DNA from: a bacterium HR19
Lineage (GTDB): Bacteria; Calescibacteriota; Calescibacteriia; Calescibacteriales; Calescibacteriaceae
Length of the DNA: 64,000 nt
Assembly: GCA_002898315.1 (NCBI GenBank)
Contig: BEHV01000005.1
Coordinates: forward strand, 1-64,000
Reading direction: 5' to 3'
Part shown: positions 53,936 through 61,780 of the stretch, one piece after another
Layout: the number at the start of each line of letters is the position of its first letter
How positions within the stretch are numbered: position 1 is the first letter of the stretch
The notes under the pieces: generated by a model
Seen by the model: the letters and a program-made list of their open reading frames with translations, nothing else
Databases searched by the model: none
What the model was told of the DNA's origin: nothing
Made by a program: the position numbers and the translations under genes

Positions 53936-54358
53936 TTATGGTATGACAGAGAACGAACCGGGAAGATGGATGTTTTTCGGATGTAGCTTACACCATATCG
54001 TATATGAGCCGGGCTTTGATGCCTTGAACTTTACTTCCTTTGTTTCCTTTGCTTTCAGTGTTGTATCAACATCATATCCCTCAATAGAGTAGTTCTCACT
54101 TATAGGTGATTCATTAACTATCTTGATATTCACAGTATCTCCCACTCTCGCAACGAGGTTTTCGGGTTCATTCAGCACATTGAACTGCCTCACATTTTTT
54201 ATCATCACTCCTTCTATCGTGGCTTCGGGGATTGTGGTATCGTATGCTCTGATATAAACGGTGAAGTTAAGTTCTTTTCCTCTTTCCGCTGATGCCGATA
54301 GCCAGAGACCTGCTATAATTAATCCAACACCTAAAAACAATAGTGCTACCTTGTTCAT
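53936..54358 (-). CDS. Periplasmic cupredoxin-fold protein with incomplete copper site
   Basis: The 140-residue product has a signal peptide (VALLFLGVGLIIAGLWLSASA) and a cupredoxin-like sandwich. The C-terminal loop has C123-x2-H126-x4-H131 where a blue-copper protein has C-x2-H-x4-M. The first His ligand, expected near residue 88, is Glu/Asn (SENYSI). The copper site is therefore altered, similar in plan to divergent NosZ/COX2-related soluble domains. AAGGAGGTG precedes the ATG. It starts the cupredoxin-Sco-MarR run, so copper handling is the most likely theme. Confidence 0.75.
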   Translation of the reverse strand: MNKVALLFLGVGLIIAGLWLSASAERGKELNFTVYIRAYDTTIPEATIEGVMIKNVRQFNVLNEPENLVARVGDTVNIKIVNESPISENYSIEGYDVDTTLKAKETKEVKFKASKPGSYTIWCKLHPKNIHLPGSFSVIP

Positions 54359-54517
54359 AAGTTTGCACCTCCTTATTTATTTTTAACTTCAAAATAAATA
54401 TTTACAACTTCAAAATATTTTCACAAAAAACAAAAAATTTCCCTCCTGAATTCTCTTCTTAACTAAAAAACTTCTCCTAAAAAATAAAATATAAGATGGA
54501 AGCTTGTGAACTTCACT

Positions 54518-55273
54518 ATGGATAACGAGATTATAATAAAAGTAGAGAATCTGTGGAAATACTTTGACGGGAAGCCCGTTCTCAAAAACATAAATGCAGA
54601 GATAGAAAAAGGGAAAATAACGGTGGTTATGGGAAGGTCCGGATGTGGAAAAACTGTTCTTATGAAAAATATAGTGGGGATTTTAAAACCAGAAAAAGGG
54701 AAAATTATTTTTGAAGGGCGAGTTATAAACGAATTATCTGGTGAGGAAAAACTTGAAATTATTCAGAATTTTGGTTTTCTATTTCAGAACTCTGCTCTAT
54801 TTGACTGGCTTACAGTAGAAGAAAACATCGCATTTCCTCTCGTTGAGATAAACAGAATAAAAGACAAAAACATAATAAAAGAGAAGGTATATCAGTTAAT
54901 TGAAATTATAGGGTTAAAGGGGCATGAGAAAAAATATCCTGCCGAGCTATCTGGTGGGATGCAAAAAAGGACTGCACTTGCGAGAGCTATAATTCACAAC
55001 CCCAAAATAGTCATTTTAGATGAACCAACTTCTGGAATTGATCCGGCGACTTCTTCTTCTATTGAAGAGCTAATACTTGACCTCAAAAAAAGATTTGGCT
55101 CAACATTTCTTGTTATAACGCACGACATAAAAAGCGCAATAAGACTCGCAGATAAAATAATATTTATGAAAGACGGAGAAATAATATGGCAGGGAAAACC
55201 GCAGGAGATAGTAAATCAAAAAGAAGAAGAAATAAGAATTTTTCTCAAACGTCTTGAATTCTCGCAAGATTGA
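54518..55273 (+). CDS. mlaF: MlaF-type ABC transporter ATPase, orphan
   Basis: The 251-residue ATPase has Walker A GRSGCGKT, signature LSGGMQKR, Walker B ILDEP and the family-specific SALFDWLTVEENIAFPL of MlaF/Ttg2A proteins, which move phospholipid or substrate between membranes. The permease MlaE and the MCE protein MlaD are not in the window. The ATG at 54518 fits family N-termini (IIIKVENLWKYFDGK); a GTG four codons earlier at 54506 cannot be excluded. A 9-codon frame (54496-54525) begins near a TAAAAT and overlaps this start, possibly a leader. It reads away from the divergent cupredoxin operon. Confidence 0.87.
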   Translation: MDNEIIIKVENLWKYFDGKPVLKNINAEIEKGKITVVMGRSGCGKTVLMKNIVGILKPEKGKIIFEGRVINELSGEEKLEIIQNFGFLFQNSALFDWLTVEENIAFPLVEINRIKDKNIIKEKVYQLIEIIGLKGHEKKYPAELSGGMQKRTALARAIIHNPKIVILDEPTSGIDPATSSSIEELILDLKKRFGSTFLVITHDIKSAIRLADKIIFMKDGEIIWQGKPQEIVNQKEEEIRIFLKRLEFSQD

Positions 55274-55278
55274 AAAGA

Positions 55279-55710
55279 TCACCTTGATGAATTTAGCAGA
55301 TCTTGATACCACTTTTTCAGTTCTTCTTCCGGAATTTCTTTTTTCAGGTGGGAGAGAAATTCTGCCAAGATCTTTAACTCTTCATCACTCCCCTTCCACT
55401 TCACTTTATGTTTTCTTCCTTTTTCGTTTTCTATTTCCTTTTTGAGCCATTTTTGAATCCATTCACTATCACGCCTCAAGCCAACTCCCGAATGATCTAT
55501 TATTTTCCTTCCTTTGAGAAGAGATTCCTTTTGTGGTTCTATTCCTTCGGATTTTATGGAGTGGCATTTTGTACAGTTCTCCCGGGTGAAAAGTTCTTTA
55601 CCATCATCACCCATCAGTTTCTCTATCAGAAGAAGAAAGAAAGATACACAAAAAATAAAAATATTAAGAGAGTGATATTTTTTGTTTCCCTTCCAGATAT
55701 TCTGCATCAT
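55279..55710 (-). CDS. Mono-haem cytochrome c-like protein
   Basis: The 143-residue product has an N-terminal membrane segment (FIFCVSFFLLLIEKLMG) and one haem motif C46-T-K-C49-H50. A typical distal Met is not visible; the equivalent place reads KGRKHKVKWKGSDEEL, with His or Lys available as a sixth ligand. It is likely a membrane-anchored electron carrier in the periplasm. The start is the first ATG of a tandem pair. It converges on the mlaF-like gene only 5 bases away. Confidence 0.82.
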   Translation of the reverse strand: MMQNIWKGNKKYHSLNIFIFCVSFFLLLIEKLMGDDGKELFTRENCTKCHSIKSEGIEPQKESLLKGRKIIDHSGVGLRRDSEWIQKWLKKEIENEKGRKHKVKWKGSDEELKILAEFLSHLKKEIPEEELKKWYQDLLNSSR

Positions 55711-55805
55711 ATTGAATTTTTTTCCTATATGCGATATTTTTCTTTTTACAAATCTTTTCTGAAAAGCTCATAAAAATTATCTCTGTGAAAGTATGGAGTT
55801 TTCGG

Positions 55806-56297
55806 TTAATCTTTCATCTTCTCTATTATTCTTGCTATTATGTTTGTTGTTGAAAGTCCTTTGATGAGCTTTACTCTTACAATCTTCCCCCCTCTTGATT
55901 TCACTATATCTGCTCCAACTATCTTATCCTCTTCCCAGTCCTCACCTTTTACAAGAACATCTGGCTCTATCTTCTCTATAAGAGAAAGGGGGGTATCATC
56001 ATCAAATGGTATAACATAATCTACTGCTTCTACTGATGCGACCACTATCATTCTCATCTCAAGCGGTAAGATTGGTCTTTTTTCACCTTTCAGGCGTCTT
56101 ACAGATTGGTCAGAATTGATCCCAACAAAAAGTATATCTGCGTATTTTTTTGCCTCAAAGAATGTCTTTATATGTCCTGCATGTATTATATCAAAGCATC
56201 CGTTCGTAAATGCAATTGACTTTTTCTCACTCCTTATATTTTGCACAACCGAATCAAGTTTATCTAAGCTCAGTATTTTTTCCTCTGGGAACCTCAT
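55806..56297 (-). CDS. D-glycero-beta-D-manno-heptose 1-phosphate adenylyltransferase
   Basis: The 163-residue nucleotidyltransferase has the HxGH motif HAGH (39-42) in AFTNGCFDIIHAGH and the later GLSTTNIIARI. Such a single-domain HldC/RfaE2 adenylates heptose-1-phosphate to ADP-heptose, the donor for the heptosyltransferase at 30154. The kinase domain of HldE is absent, so a separate HldA must exist elsewhere. Its ATG overlaps the pyrF TGA by four bases (ATGA), which points to coupled translation. Confidence 0.9.
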   Translation of the reverse strand: MRFPEEKILSLDKLDSVVQNIRSEKKSIAFTNGCFDIIHAGHIKTFFEAKKYADILFVGINSDQSVRRLKGEKRPILPLEMRMIVVASVEAVDYVIPFDDDTPLSLIEKIEPDVLVKGEDWEEDKIVGADIVKSRGGKIVRVKLIKGLSTTNIIARIIEKMKD

Positions 56298-56956
56298 ATA
56301 TTTTTCAAAGCTGATTTTATATCTCTTTTTATATCTTGGAGGACTTTTTGTGGGGATTCAGAATATATAACTGGTCTCCCCACAACTATCATATCTACTT
56401 TTTCCTCTACTGCTTCTGATGGGGTCAGATATTCTTTGTGTTCATCTTGTGTTTGAGGCGAAATTCTTATTCCCGGAGAAATAACTTTGATTTTACCTTC
56501 AAGTTCAGATTTTATTTTTTTTGCAAATTTTGGTGGGGCTACGACATATGAAGCTTGCCACCCAAAAGCTCTCCGAGCCCTTTCTAAAATAACTTTCTCG
56601 TCGTAGTTTTCAGAGGTGAGCATAGTGACTCCTGCGATTTCGGCTTTGTGAATTTTAGCTTCCTCCACCGCTGACCTGAAAATTTCCTCTCCCGCAGATA
56701 CATGGACTGTAAATATTTTAGCTCCGAAAGAGCAGAAGTTCTTTATGCTCCTTCTAACAACAGATGGAATATCATAAAATTTCAGGTCTACAAATATTTC
56801 TTTTTCAAGGCACGATATTATCTCAAGAGAGACAATACCAATTGAAGACAGAGCAACAGGTCCTATTTTATATACATCAACATAATCTTTTGTGGCTTTG
56901 ACTACATCTATGAATCTCTTTTTATCTTCTATGTCAAGGGCTAAACAAATCTTCAT
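56294..56956 (-). CDS. pyrF: Orotidine 5'-phosphate decarboxylase
   Basis: The last step of UMP synthesis. The 220-residue TIM barrel shows DLKFYDIP (D57, K59, D62) with the catalytic Asp-Lys-Asp set, ISPGIRI for the phosphate site and VVGRPVI near the C-terminus. Length fits the short family (about 210-240). It follows lapA-like by 2 bases and overlaps hldC, so three genes and tRNA-Pro form one transcript. No other pyr genes are here. Confidence 0.93.
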   Translation of the reverse strand: MKICLALDIEDKKRFIDVVKATKDYVDVYKIGPVALSSIGIVSLEIISCLEKEIFVDLKFYDIPSVVRRSIKNFCSFGAKIFTVHVSAGEEIFRSAVEEAKIHKAEIAGVTMLTSENYDEKVILERARRAFGWQASYVVAPPKFAKKIKSELEGKIKVISPGIRISPQTQDEHKEYLTPSEAVEEKVDMIVVGRPVIYSESPQKVLQDIKRDIKSALKNI

Positions 56957-56958
56957 TT

Positions 56959-57327
56959 TTATTTATTTTCTCCGACCGGGTTAGCAGGTTGAGATTGAAT
57001 TTGTTCTTGGTGATAAGAAGAAAGTTCTGTTTCAAGAGCTTTTATTTTTTCATCTCTCATCTGGTTTTCTGCTTCAAGTTCTTCAATTTTCTTTTTCAAT
57101 TTTTCAACTTCTCTTCCTCTGGAAAATGCCTTAACTTGGGATGGAACAGCCCTTAGGTATCCTATGAGGAATCCAGCAGAAAATATAAGGAGAAACCAGA
57201 TACCTATCGGCAATCCCCTTATTGTAATGTGAAAAATCTGGAGAGTAAGGGGTTGGGTAAATGAGTAATAATTTTGAATGAGCACAACAAAGACGGCTGC
57301 GAATATAACGAAGTATATTATTCCCAT
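56959..57327 (-). CDS. LapA-domain (DUF1049-type) inner-membrane protein
   Basis: The 122-residue product has two hydrophobic segments (IIYFVIFAAVFVVLIQNY and GIWFLLIFSAGFLIGYL) around a short loop, followed by a coiled-coil tail (REVEKLKKKIEELEAENQMR). This matches LapA/YciS, which cooperates with LapB in LPS assembly, in keeping with the LPS genes of the window. The ATG at 57327 is taken; a longer frame would start inside tRNA-Pro. It begins 11 bases after tRNA-Pro, and pyrF follows by 2 bases. Confidence 0.78.
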   Translation of the reverse strand: MGIIYFVIFAAVFVVLIQNYYSFTQPLTLQIFHITIRGLPIGIWFLLIFSAGFLIGYLRAVPSQVKAFSRGREVEKLKKKIEELEAENQMRDEKIKALETELSSYHQEQIQSQPANPVGENK

Positions 57328-57338
57328 CTTATCGGTAT

Positions 57339-57414
57339 TGGTCGGGGCGACCGGACTTGAACCGGCGACCTCCGGCTCCCGAAGCCGGCGCGCTACCACC
57401 TACGCTACGCCCCG
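57339..57414 (-). tRNA. tRNA-Pro (anticodon CGG), CCA encoded
   Basis: The acceptor CGGGGCG/CGCCCCG, discriminator A, encoded CCA, anticodon loop TTCGGGA and T arm give a full cloverleaf. The anticodon CGG reads CCG. The gene stands at the head of lapA-pyrF-hldC. Confidence 0.94.
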
Positions 57415-57484
57415 AAATCAAAATAAAAAATAGAAAAAAGCAAAACAAAAAACAATTCAACAAAATAAATTAAACCAAAATAAA

Positions 57485-57655
57485 GTGACTTCCTCCCCTC
57501 AATGAAATGAGAGGCTTCCCGCTTCAGGATGGAACTTTCGCTCCCTCTGATGGGCATAAGTTCGGGACAGCCCATCCCTACCACCCTTTTTAGGCGGGTG
57601 AGACCCTTTAAGGCAGCCTTTTAAAGCAGCTTTGTTATCGCTGCTTTTTTCATAT
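57485..57655 (-). mobile_element. Solo IS200/IS605-type end element resembling a TnpB guide-RNA (omega-RNA) scaffold
   Basis: On the minus strand this GC-richer island starts with a perfect 8-bp hairpin AAAGCAGC/GCTGCTTT (57623-57647), continues with GGGTCTCACCCGCC and a GATGGGCTGTCCC region containing a 6-bp stem (57550-57575), and ends GAAGCGGGAAGCCTCTCATT plus GAGGGGAGGAAGTCAC. These 3' sequences are the familiar right-end/omega-RNA end of IS605-family tnpB elements, which I recognise from memory. No tnpA or tnpB frame is present. It may be a non-autonomous (PATE-like) copy or a domesticated RNA. Boundaries are approximate. The 279 bp between tRNA-Pro and the HDOD gene hold only this. Confidence 0.55.
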
Positions 57656-57693
57656 AATTTTAAATATCTTGTATCTAAAAATTTTAAATAAAA

Positions 57694-58602
57694 ATGATTA
57701 ATTTATTTTCACAAAAGATAATGGCTCATCAGATAAAAATAACAGATAAAGACCTTTCAGAAGCGCTTGAAAAGATCCCCCCTCTCTCCCCTGTTGTAGC
57801 AAATGTTCTCAAACTCATAAGAGACCCGCTTTCTTCATCTTCTAAAATAGCACAAGAAATAGCAAAGGACCCCGTCTTATCATTTGAGGTGATGAAACTT
57901 GTTAACTCCCCCCTTTATGGGTTCTCAAGAAAAATAGAAACACTTGAACACGCAGTAGCCCTCCTCGGTTTAAAATCTCTTGAATCTATAATAATATCTG
58001 CTCAGGCGAAAAACTCCTTTGATATAGAACTAAAATACTTCAGGCTAAAAAGAGGAGAACTCAGCTTACAGGCATTCATAGGAGCATACACATCTAAACT
58101 CGTATCTCAAGACAAATGGCCAGGAGTTGAAGATGTCGCCTTCACAGCAGGAGTCCTCAGAGTAATAGGTAAAATAGCTATGGATTACTTCATCTCAAAA
58201 AACTTTCCCGAAGTAGAAGCGGAAATGAAAAAGGGGGAAAGCTTTGATAAAATAGAAAAAAAACTTTTCGGACTTACCTCATCAGACCTTTCATCTATCA
58301 TTCTTGAAAAGTGGAAAATTCCCGAAGAAATAAGGGAAATTGTGTCAAAGTTCAATAAACTCCATCTGATAAAAGATAAATCAAGCAGATTATACAGGTT
58401 AGCTGTATCGGTCCATATAGGAGATAGAGTGGCCATGATGACAGGAATAGGAGCGTCAATAGATTCTATGTTGTACCAGATAGATGAAGAGATTTTCAAA
58501 AACGCAGGCATAAAGCCAGAAGATATTGAAAAATACCTTGAAGAAACATTAAAAATATATCCTTTGCTTGTGAAGGAGTTGTCGTATATATTACCTCCAT
58601 AA
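57694..58602 (+). CDS. HDOD-domain signalling protein
   Basis: The 302-residue product has an HDOD fold: LSPVVANVLKLIRDPLSSSSKIAQEIAKDP at about residues 28-57, then VMKLVNSPLYGFSRKIETLEHAVALLGLKSLESII. These metal-independent HD-like domains occur in regulators of motility, chemotaxis and development. The remaining half is helical with no second domain I know. The start at 57694 could be replaced by an ATG nine codons on (57721). Nothing links it to the omega-like element upstream. Function is unclear beyond signalling. Confidence 0.83.
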   Translation: MINLFSQKIMAHQIKITDKDLSEALEKIPPLSPVVANVLKLIRDPLSSSSKIAQEIAKDPVLSFEVMKLVNSPLYGFSRKIETLEHAVALLGLKSLESIIISAQAKNSFDIELKYFRLKRGELSLQAFIGAYTSKLVSQDKWPGVEDVAFTAGVLRVIGKIAMDYFISKNFPEVEAEMKKGESFDKIEKKLFGLTSSDLSSIILEKWKIPEEIREIVSKFNKLHLIKDKSSRLYRLAVSVHIGDRVAMMTGIGASIDSMLYQIDEEIFKNAGIKPEDIEKYLEETLKIYPLLVKELSYILPP

Positions 58603-58637
58603 ATCTTTAAATCTTTTCTTTTTTTGAGGTGAAGAAA

Positions 58638-59441
58638 ATGGATTATAAAAATAAGAAAGAAAAAAATGAAGAAAAGATATCTCCTTGGAGGAATCTTGCA
58701 AGTCAGATATGGAAACACCCCTACGACCCTTCAATATACGGATTTATAGAAGTAGATACAACAGAAATGCAAAAGTACATAGTAAAAAAAAGGGAAGAAA
58801 CAGGCGAGAAAATAACAATAACGCACATTATAGGGAAAGCGCTGGGAGATACTCTCGGAGAGCTTCCTCACCTTAACTTGATAATGAGGAGAGGAAAACT
58901 TGTTCGGCGAGAATCTGTTGATATATTCTTCCAAGTTGAATTCGGCGGAGGTCAGCTTGCTGGAGTAAAAATAAAAGATGTAGATAAAAAGAAGATTGAA
59001 GAGATAGCAAGAGAGCTAAGGGAAAAAGCACAGGAGATAAGGGAAGGGAAAGAGAAAAAAATGTTATCAATGATAAAGTTGTTCGGAAAAATGCCAGTTC
59101 CTATACTCAAAGTACTTTTGCGTCTATCACATTTCCTTTCTTATGAACTCGGAATCTCAATCGGAGGGCTTGATAAGGACCCATTTGGTTCTGCCATGGT
59201 CACAAATGTAGGAATCTTCGGACTTGAAATAGGTTTTGCCCCCCTTTTCCCTCTTTCAAGAACTCCAATAGTAGCTACTGTTGGGAAAATAAGGTTGAAA
59301 CCCTTTATTGTTGGAGAGAACATAGAACCAAGACCAATTCTGACAATAGGGGCGACAATAGACCACAGATACTACGATGGCTATCACATAGCACTGCTGA
59401 CTCAAAAGTTCATTGAAAAAATAGAAGGGTTCAGAGCTTGA
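58638..59441 (+). CDS. Stand-alone 2-oxoacid dehydrogenase E2 catalytic-domain protein
   Basis: The 267-residue protein matches only the catalytic chloramphenicol-acetyltransferase-like core of E2 subunits. The catalytic motif DHRYYDGYH lies near residue 240. No lipoyl or E1/E3-binding domain precedes it. A hydrophobic stretch with two short helices (about residues 145-180) replaces the usual region. Such truncated E2-like proteins are common in environmental genomes and lack an assigned acceptor. The ATG follows GAGGTG. It is 35 bases after the HDOD gene. Confidence 0.78.
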   Translation: MDYKNKKEKNEEKISPWRNLASQIWKHPYDPSIYGFIEVDTTEMQKYIVKKREETGEKITITHIIGKALGDTLGELPHLNLIMRRGKLVRRESVDIFFQVEFGGGQLAGVKIKDVDKKKIEEIARELREKAQEIREGKEKKMLSMIKLFGKMPVPILKVLLRLSHFLSYELGISIGGLDKDPFGSAMVTNVGIFGLEIGFAPLFPLSRTPIVATVGKIRLKPFIVGENIEPRPILTIGATIDHRYYDGYHIALLTQKFIEKIEGFRA

Positions 59442-59485
59442 TTCTAACTCAATTATAAATAAAAATAGCTTCAATCAGCGCTAAT

Positions 59486-59764
59486 TTATCTTTCTCTTCT
59501 TGGAGACCCTCTGAAATTTTTTCCTCCTTTTTGCTGTCTCGGAGTGGAACGAGGAGGAGATAACCTCTGGACCTCCACCGCTCTTACGCCCTTCTGGTCC
59601 TCCTTCAAGCTGAACTCAACTTGCTCACCTTGGACAAGCGTTTTAAACCCTTCACTCTTTATTTCTGTCCAGTGAACGAAGACATCACCCTGTCCATCTT
59701 CCCGAGATATAAAACCATAACCTTTCTTTGAATCAAACCATTTTACTGTTCCTTTTAACCTCAT
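59486..59764 (-). CDS. Cold-shock domain protein (CspA family) with Arg/Pro-rich tail
   Basis: The 92-residue product has the RNP1 KGYGFI (residues 14-19) and RNP2 DVFVHW (27-32) motifs of single CSD RNA-binding proteins. Its usual 66 residues are extended by an Arg/Gly/Pro-rich tail of about 25 (QKGGKNFRGSPRRER). AGGAGG precedes the ATG by about 8 bases. The transcript leader forms two stacked hairpins just upstream. Csp proteins act as RNA chaperones. Confidence 0.93.
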   Translation of the reverse strand: MRLKGTVKWFDSKKGYGFISREDGQGDVFVHWTEIKSEGFKTLVQGEQVEFSLKEDQKGVRAVEVQRLSPPRSTPRQQKGGKNFRGSPRRER

Positions 59765-59790
59765 TGTTTATTCCTCCTGATAACAATTTT

Positions 59791-59842
59791 GAGATACTCA
59801 CAGCGCGAGTACCTCAGTTAAACCAGCTGAAAGCTGATTTAA
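59791..59842 (-). promoter_or_regulatory. Two tandem hairpins in the cspA leader
   Basis: On the cspA strand, hairpin 1 (59818-59842) has 11-base arms with loop TTC and one mismatch. Hairpin 2 (59791-59815) has 9-bp arms GAGGTACTC/GAGTATCTC with one G-U pair. Only 2 bases separate them, and the AGGAGG follows 12 bases later. Such a structure may act as a thermosensor or a stability element. It could also be a terminator-like pair, but no T-run follows hairpin 2. Confidence 0.5.
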
Positions 59843-59952
59843 CCCAAAAAATTTATGTATTATTTCAAAAAAAACAAGAAAAACAAAAAAAAAGCAAAAA
59901 GGAATAATTTTTTCTCTGCAAAAAACTTCTCTATAAGGAGGTAATTTTGCAG

Positions 59953-60399
59953 ATGGAAGAAAAAGAAAAGAGAAGGAGAGGTAAGGAAGGGAGAAAAGGT
60001 TCCAGAGCAAAAGCGCAAAGAAAGCAAGATACCCCAGAGGTTGAACAAAATATCCAGAGCGAAGAAAAAACTCATATACAAGAGGAATTCAGAGCAGAAA
60101 CTGAAATCCCGCAGGTGGAGCAAACTGCCGAAGATTATCAGAAAAAAGAAACTCTACCCTTTCCCATCAGCATTGCGATTAATGAGTTCAATAAAATAAA
60201 AGAGAAGATAAGCTCACGGGTTCAGGTGGCAAAAAATCTTTATTCTCTTTTTCAGGGGATGAGACAGATGTATGGGGGAGATACAAGAAAGGTAATTCAA
60301 GTTATTGCTGGGTTTGCAAAAGAGGAAGCAAAAAGGAGAATAAACGAAGCAAAAAACAAAGTGAAAGAGAAAATAGGGCTGAAAACAAAAGAAAAATAA
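59953..60399 (+). CDS. Hypothetical charged protein with C-terminal helical domain
   Basis: The 148-residue product has a very Lys/Arg/Glu-rich N-terminus (residues 1-20 EKEKRRRGKEGRKGSRAK and on to about 70), then a helical region with LPFPISIAINEFNKIKEKI and ending in KVKEKIGLKTKEK. An AAGGAGG 11 bases upstream supports the ATG at 59953. No family is recognised. It lies between cspA and metK, close to genes for RNA binding and ribosome function. Confidence 0.6.
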   Translation: MEEKEKRRRGKEGRKGSRAKAQRKQDTPEVEQNIQSEEKTHIQEEFRAETEIPQVEQTAEDYQKKETLPFPISIAINEFNKIKEKISSRVQVAKNLYSLFQGMRQMYGGDTRKVIQVIAGFAKEEAKRRINEAKNKVKEKIGLKTKEK

Positions 60400-60488
60400 A
60401 ACAGAAAAACAGAAATCATCTTTAATTTTTTGCAATTTGGTAAATATAATAGTGAGAGGCATTAGTAGAGGAAAGGAGGCAGGGTAAG

Positions 60489-61658
60489 ATGGTTAAGCTC
60501 TTTTCATCAGAATCTGTCACAGAGGGACATCCGGATAAGATGTGTGATAAAATTGCTGATGCAATACTTGATGAATACATAAGAAAAGACAAATTCTCAC
60601 GAGTCGCCTGCGAGGTTATGGCAACAGGAAACATAATATTTATAACAGGAGAATTCGCATCATCTGCAACAGTAGACCACGAAGAAATAGCACGCAGAGT
60701 TGTCAGAGAAATAGGATATGAAGATGAAAAAAACTCAATAGATTGGAGAACTTGCAGAATAGAAAAATATATAAAGGAGCAGTCAAGAGACATAGCAATA
60801 GGAGTTATAAAAGGTGAAGATATAGGAGCAGGAGACCAAGGGACTATGTTTGGGTATGCGGTAGATGAAACCCCAGAGCTCATGCCTCTTTCTATAATGC
60901 TCGCTCACAAAATAGTAAAAACAGTGTCAGAAAAAAGAAAAAGCGGAGAGGCACCTTTTTTAAGACCAGATGGGAAAAGTCAGGTCACAATTGAATATGA
61001 AAACGGAAAACCAAAAAGAGTTCATACAGTCGTTGTATCAGTTCAGCACTCAGAAGAATATTCCTCTGAATCACATCAGAAAAAACTCAGAGATTTCATA
61101 ATAGAGGAGGTGATTAAAAAAGTCATTCCAGCAGAATTCCTTATAAACACGAGATTTTTCATCAATCCAACGGGAAGATTTGTGATAGGGGGACCGCTTG
61201 GAGACGCAGGGTTGACAGGAAGGAAAATAGTAGTTGATACTTATGGTGGGCATTCAAGACACGGTGGAGGTGCTTTTTCAGGAAAAGACCCAACAAAGGT
61301 AGACCGTTCAGCTAACTACATGGCAAGAAGAATAGCTAAAACAATAGTTGCATCGGGAATCGCAAAAAAATGCGAAGTGAATTTGACTTATGTAATAGGG
61401 GTTTCTGACCCTGTACACATAACAGTAGAAACTTTCGGAACTTCAAAAGTTCCAGAAGAAAAAATTCAAAAGCTTGTCCACGAAATCTTTCCTCTTCGTC
61501 CAAAAGAGATTATTGAATTCCTTGACCTCAGAAGACCAATATACGAAAAAACAGCTACATACGGGCACTTTGGCAGAGAAGATGATGACTTCACTTGGGA
61601 AAAATTAAACCAAGAGGAAGTGGAAATGTTCAGAAACCTTCTCAAAAACTACAAATGA
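60489..61658 (+). CDS. metK: S-adenosylmethionine synthetase
   Basis: The 389-residue enzyme makes SAM from ATP and Met. It has GHPDKMCDKIADAILD near the start, GAGDQGTMFGYA around residue 118, and DAGLTGRKIVVDTYGG around residue 240, followed by GGGAFSGKDPTKVDRSANYM. Length and motifs fit bacterial MetK. AAAGGAGG precedes the ATG. SAM is used by BpsA's decarboxylated-SAM supply and by BioB in this window. Confidence 0.96.
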   Translation: MVKLFSSESVTEGHPDKMCDKIADAILDEYIRKDKFSRVACEVMATGNIIFITGEFASSATVDHEEIARRVVREIGYEDEKNSIDWRTCRIEKYIKEQSRDIAIGVIKGEDIGAGDQGTMFGYAVDETPELMPLSIMLAHKIVKTVSEKRKSGEAPFLRPDGKSQVTIEYENGKPKRVHTVVVSVQHSEEYSSESHQKKLRDFIIEEVIKKVIPAEFLINTRFFINPTGRFVIGGPLGDAGLTGRKIVVDTYGGHSRHGGGAFSGKDPTKVDRSANYMARRIAKTIVASGIAKKCEVNLTYVIGVSDPVHITVETFGTSKVPEEKIQKLVHEIFPLRPKEIIEFLDLRRPIYEKTATYGHFGREDDDFTWEKLNQEEVEMFRNLLKNYK

Positions 61659-61780
61659 AATGAAAAAATGAACAGGAATTTAAGAAATATAAGAAGGTGC
61701 AGAAAAATTCTTCACAAAACAACTACCAAGCTCAAACAACTTAAAAATTAATCTTATGGTTTGAGGGAGGTAAAACCATC

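Noticed and set aside
57328-57399. N-terminal extension of the LapA-like frame starting MVARRLREPEVAGSSPVAP
   Set aside because: These codons lie in the sense strand of tRNA-Pro; the peptide is a typical artefact of translating a tRNA gene, so the ATG at 57327 was used.
57623-57652. Hairpin plus T-run that looks like a plus-strand Rho-independent terminator
   Set aside because: No plus-strand gene ends nearby; it fits better as the left-end hairpin of the IS605-like element on the minus strand.
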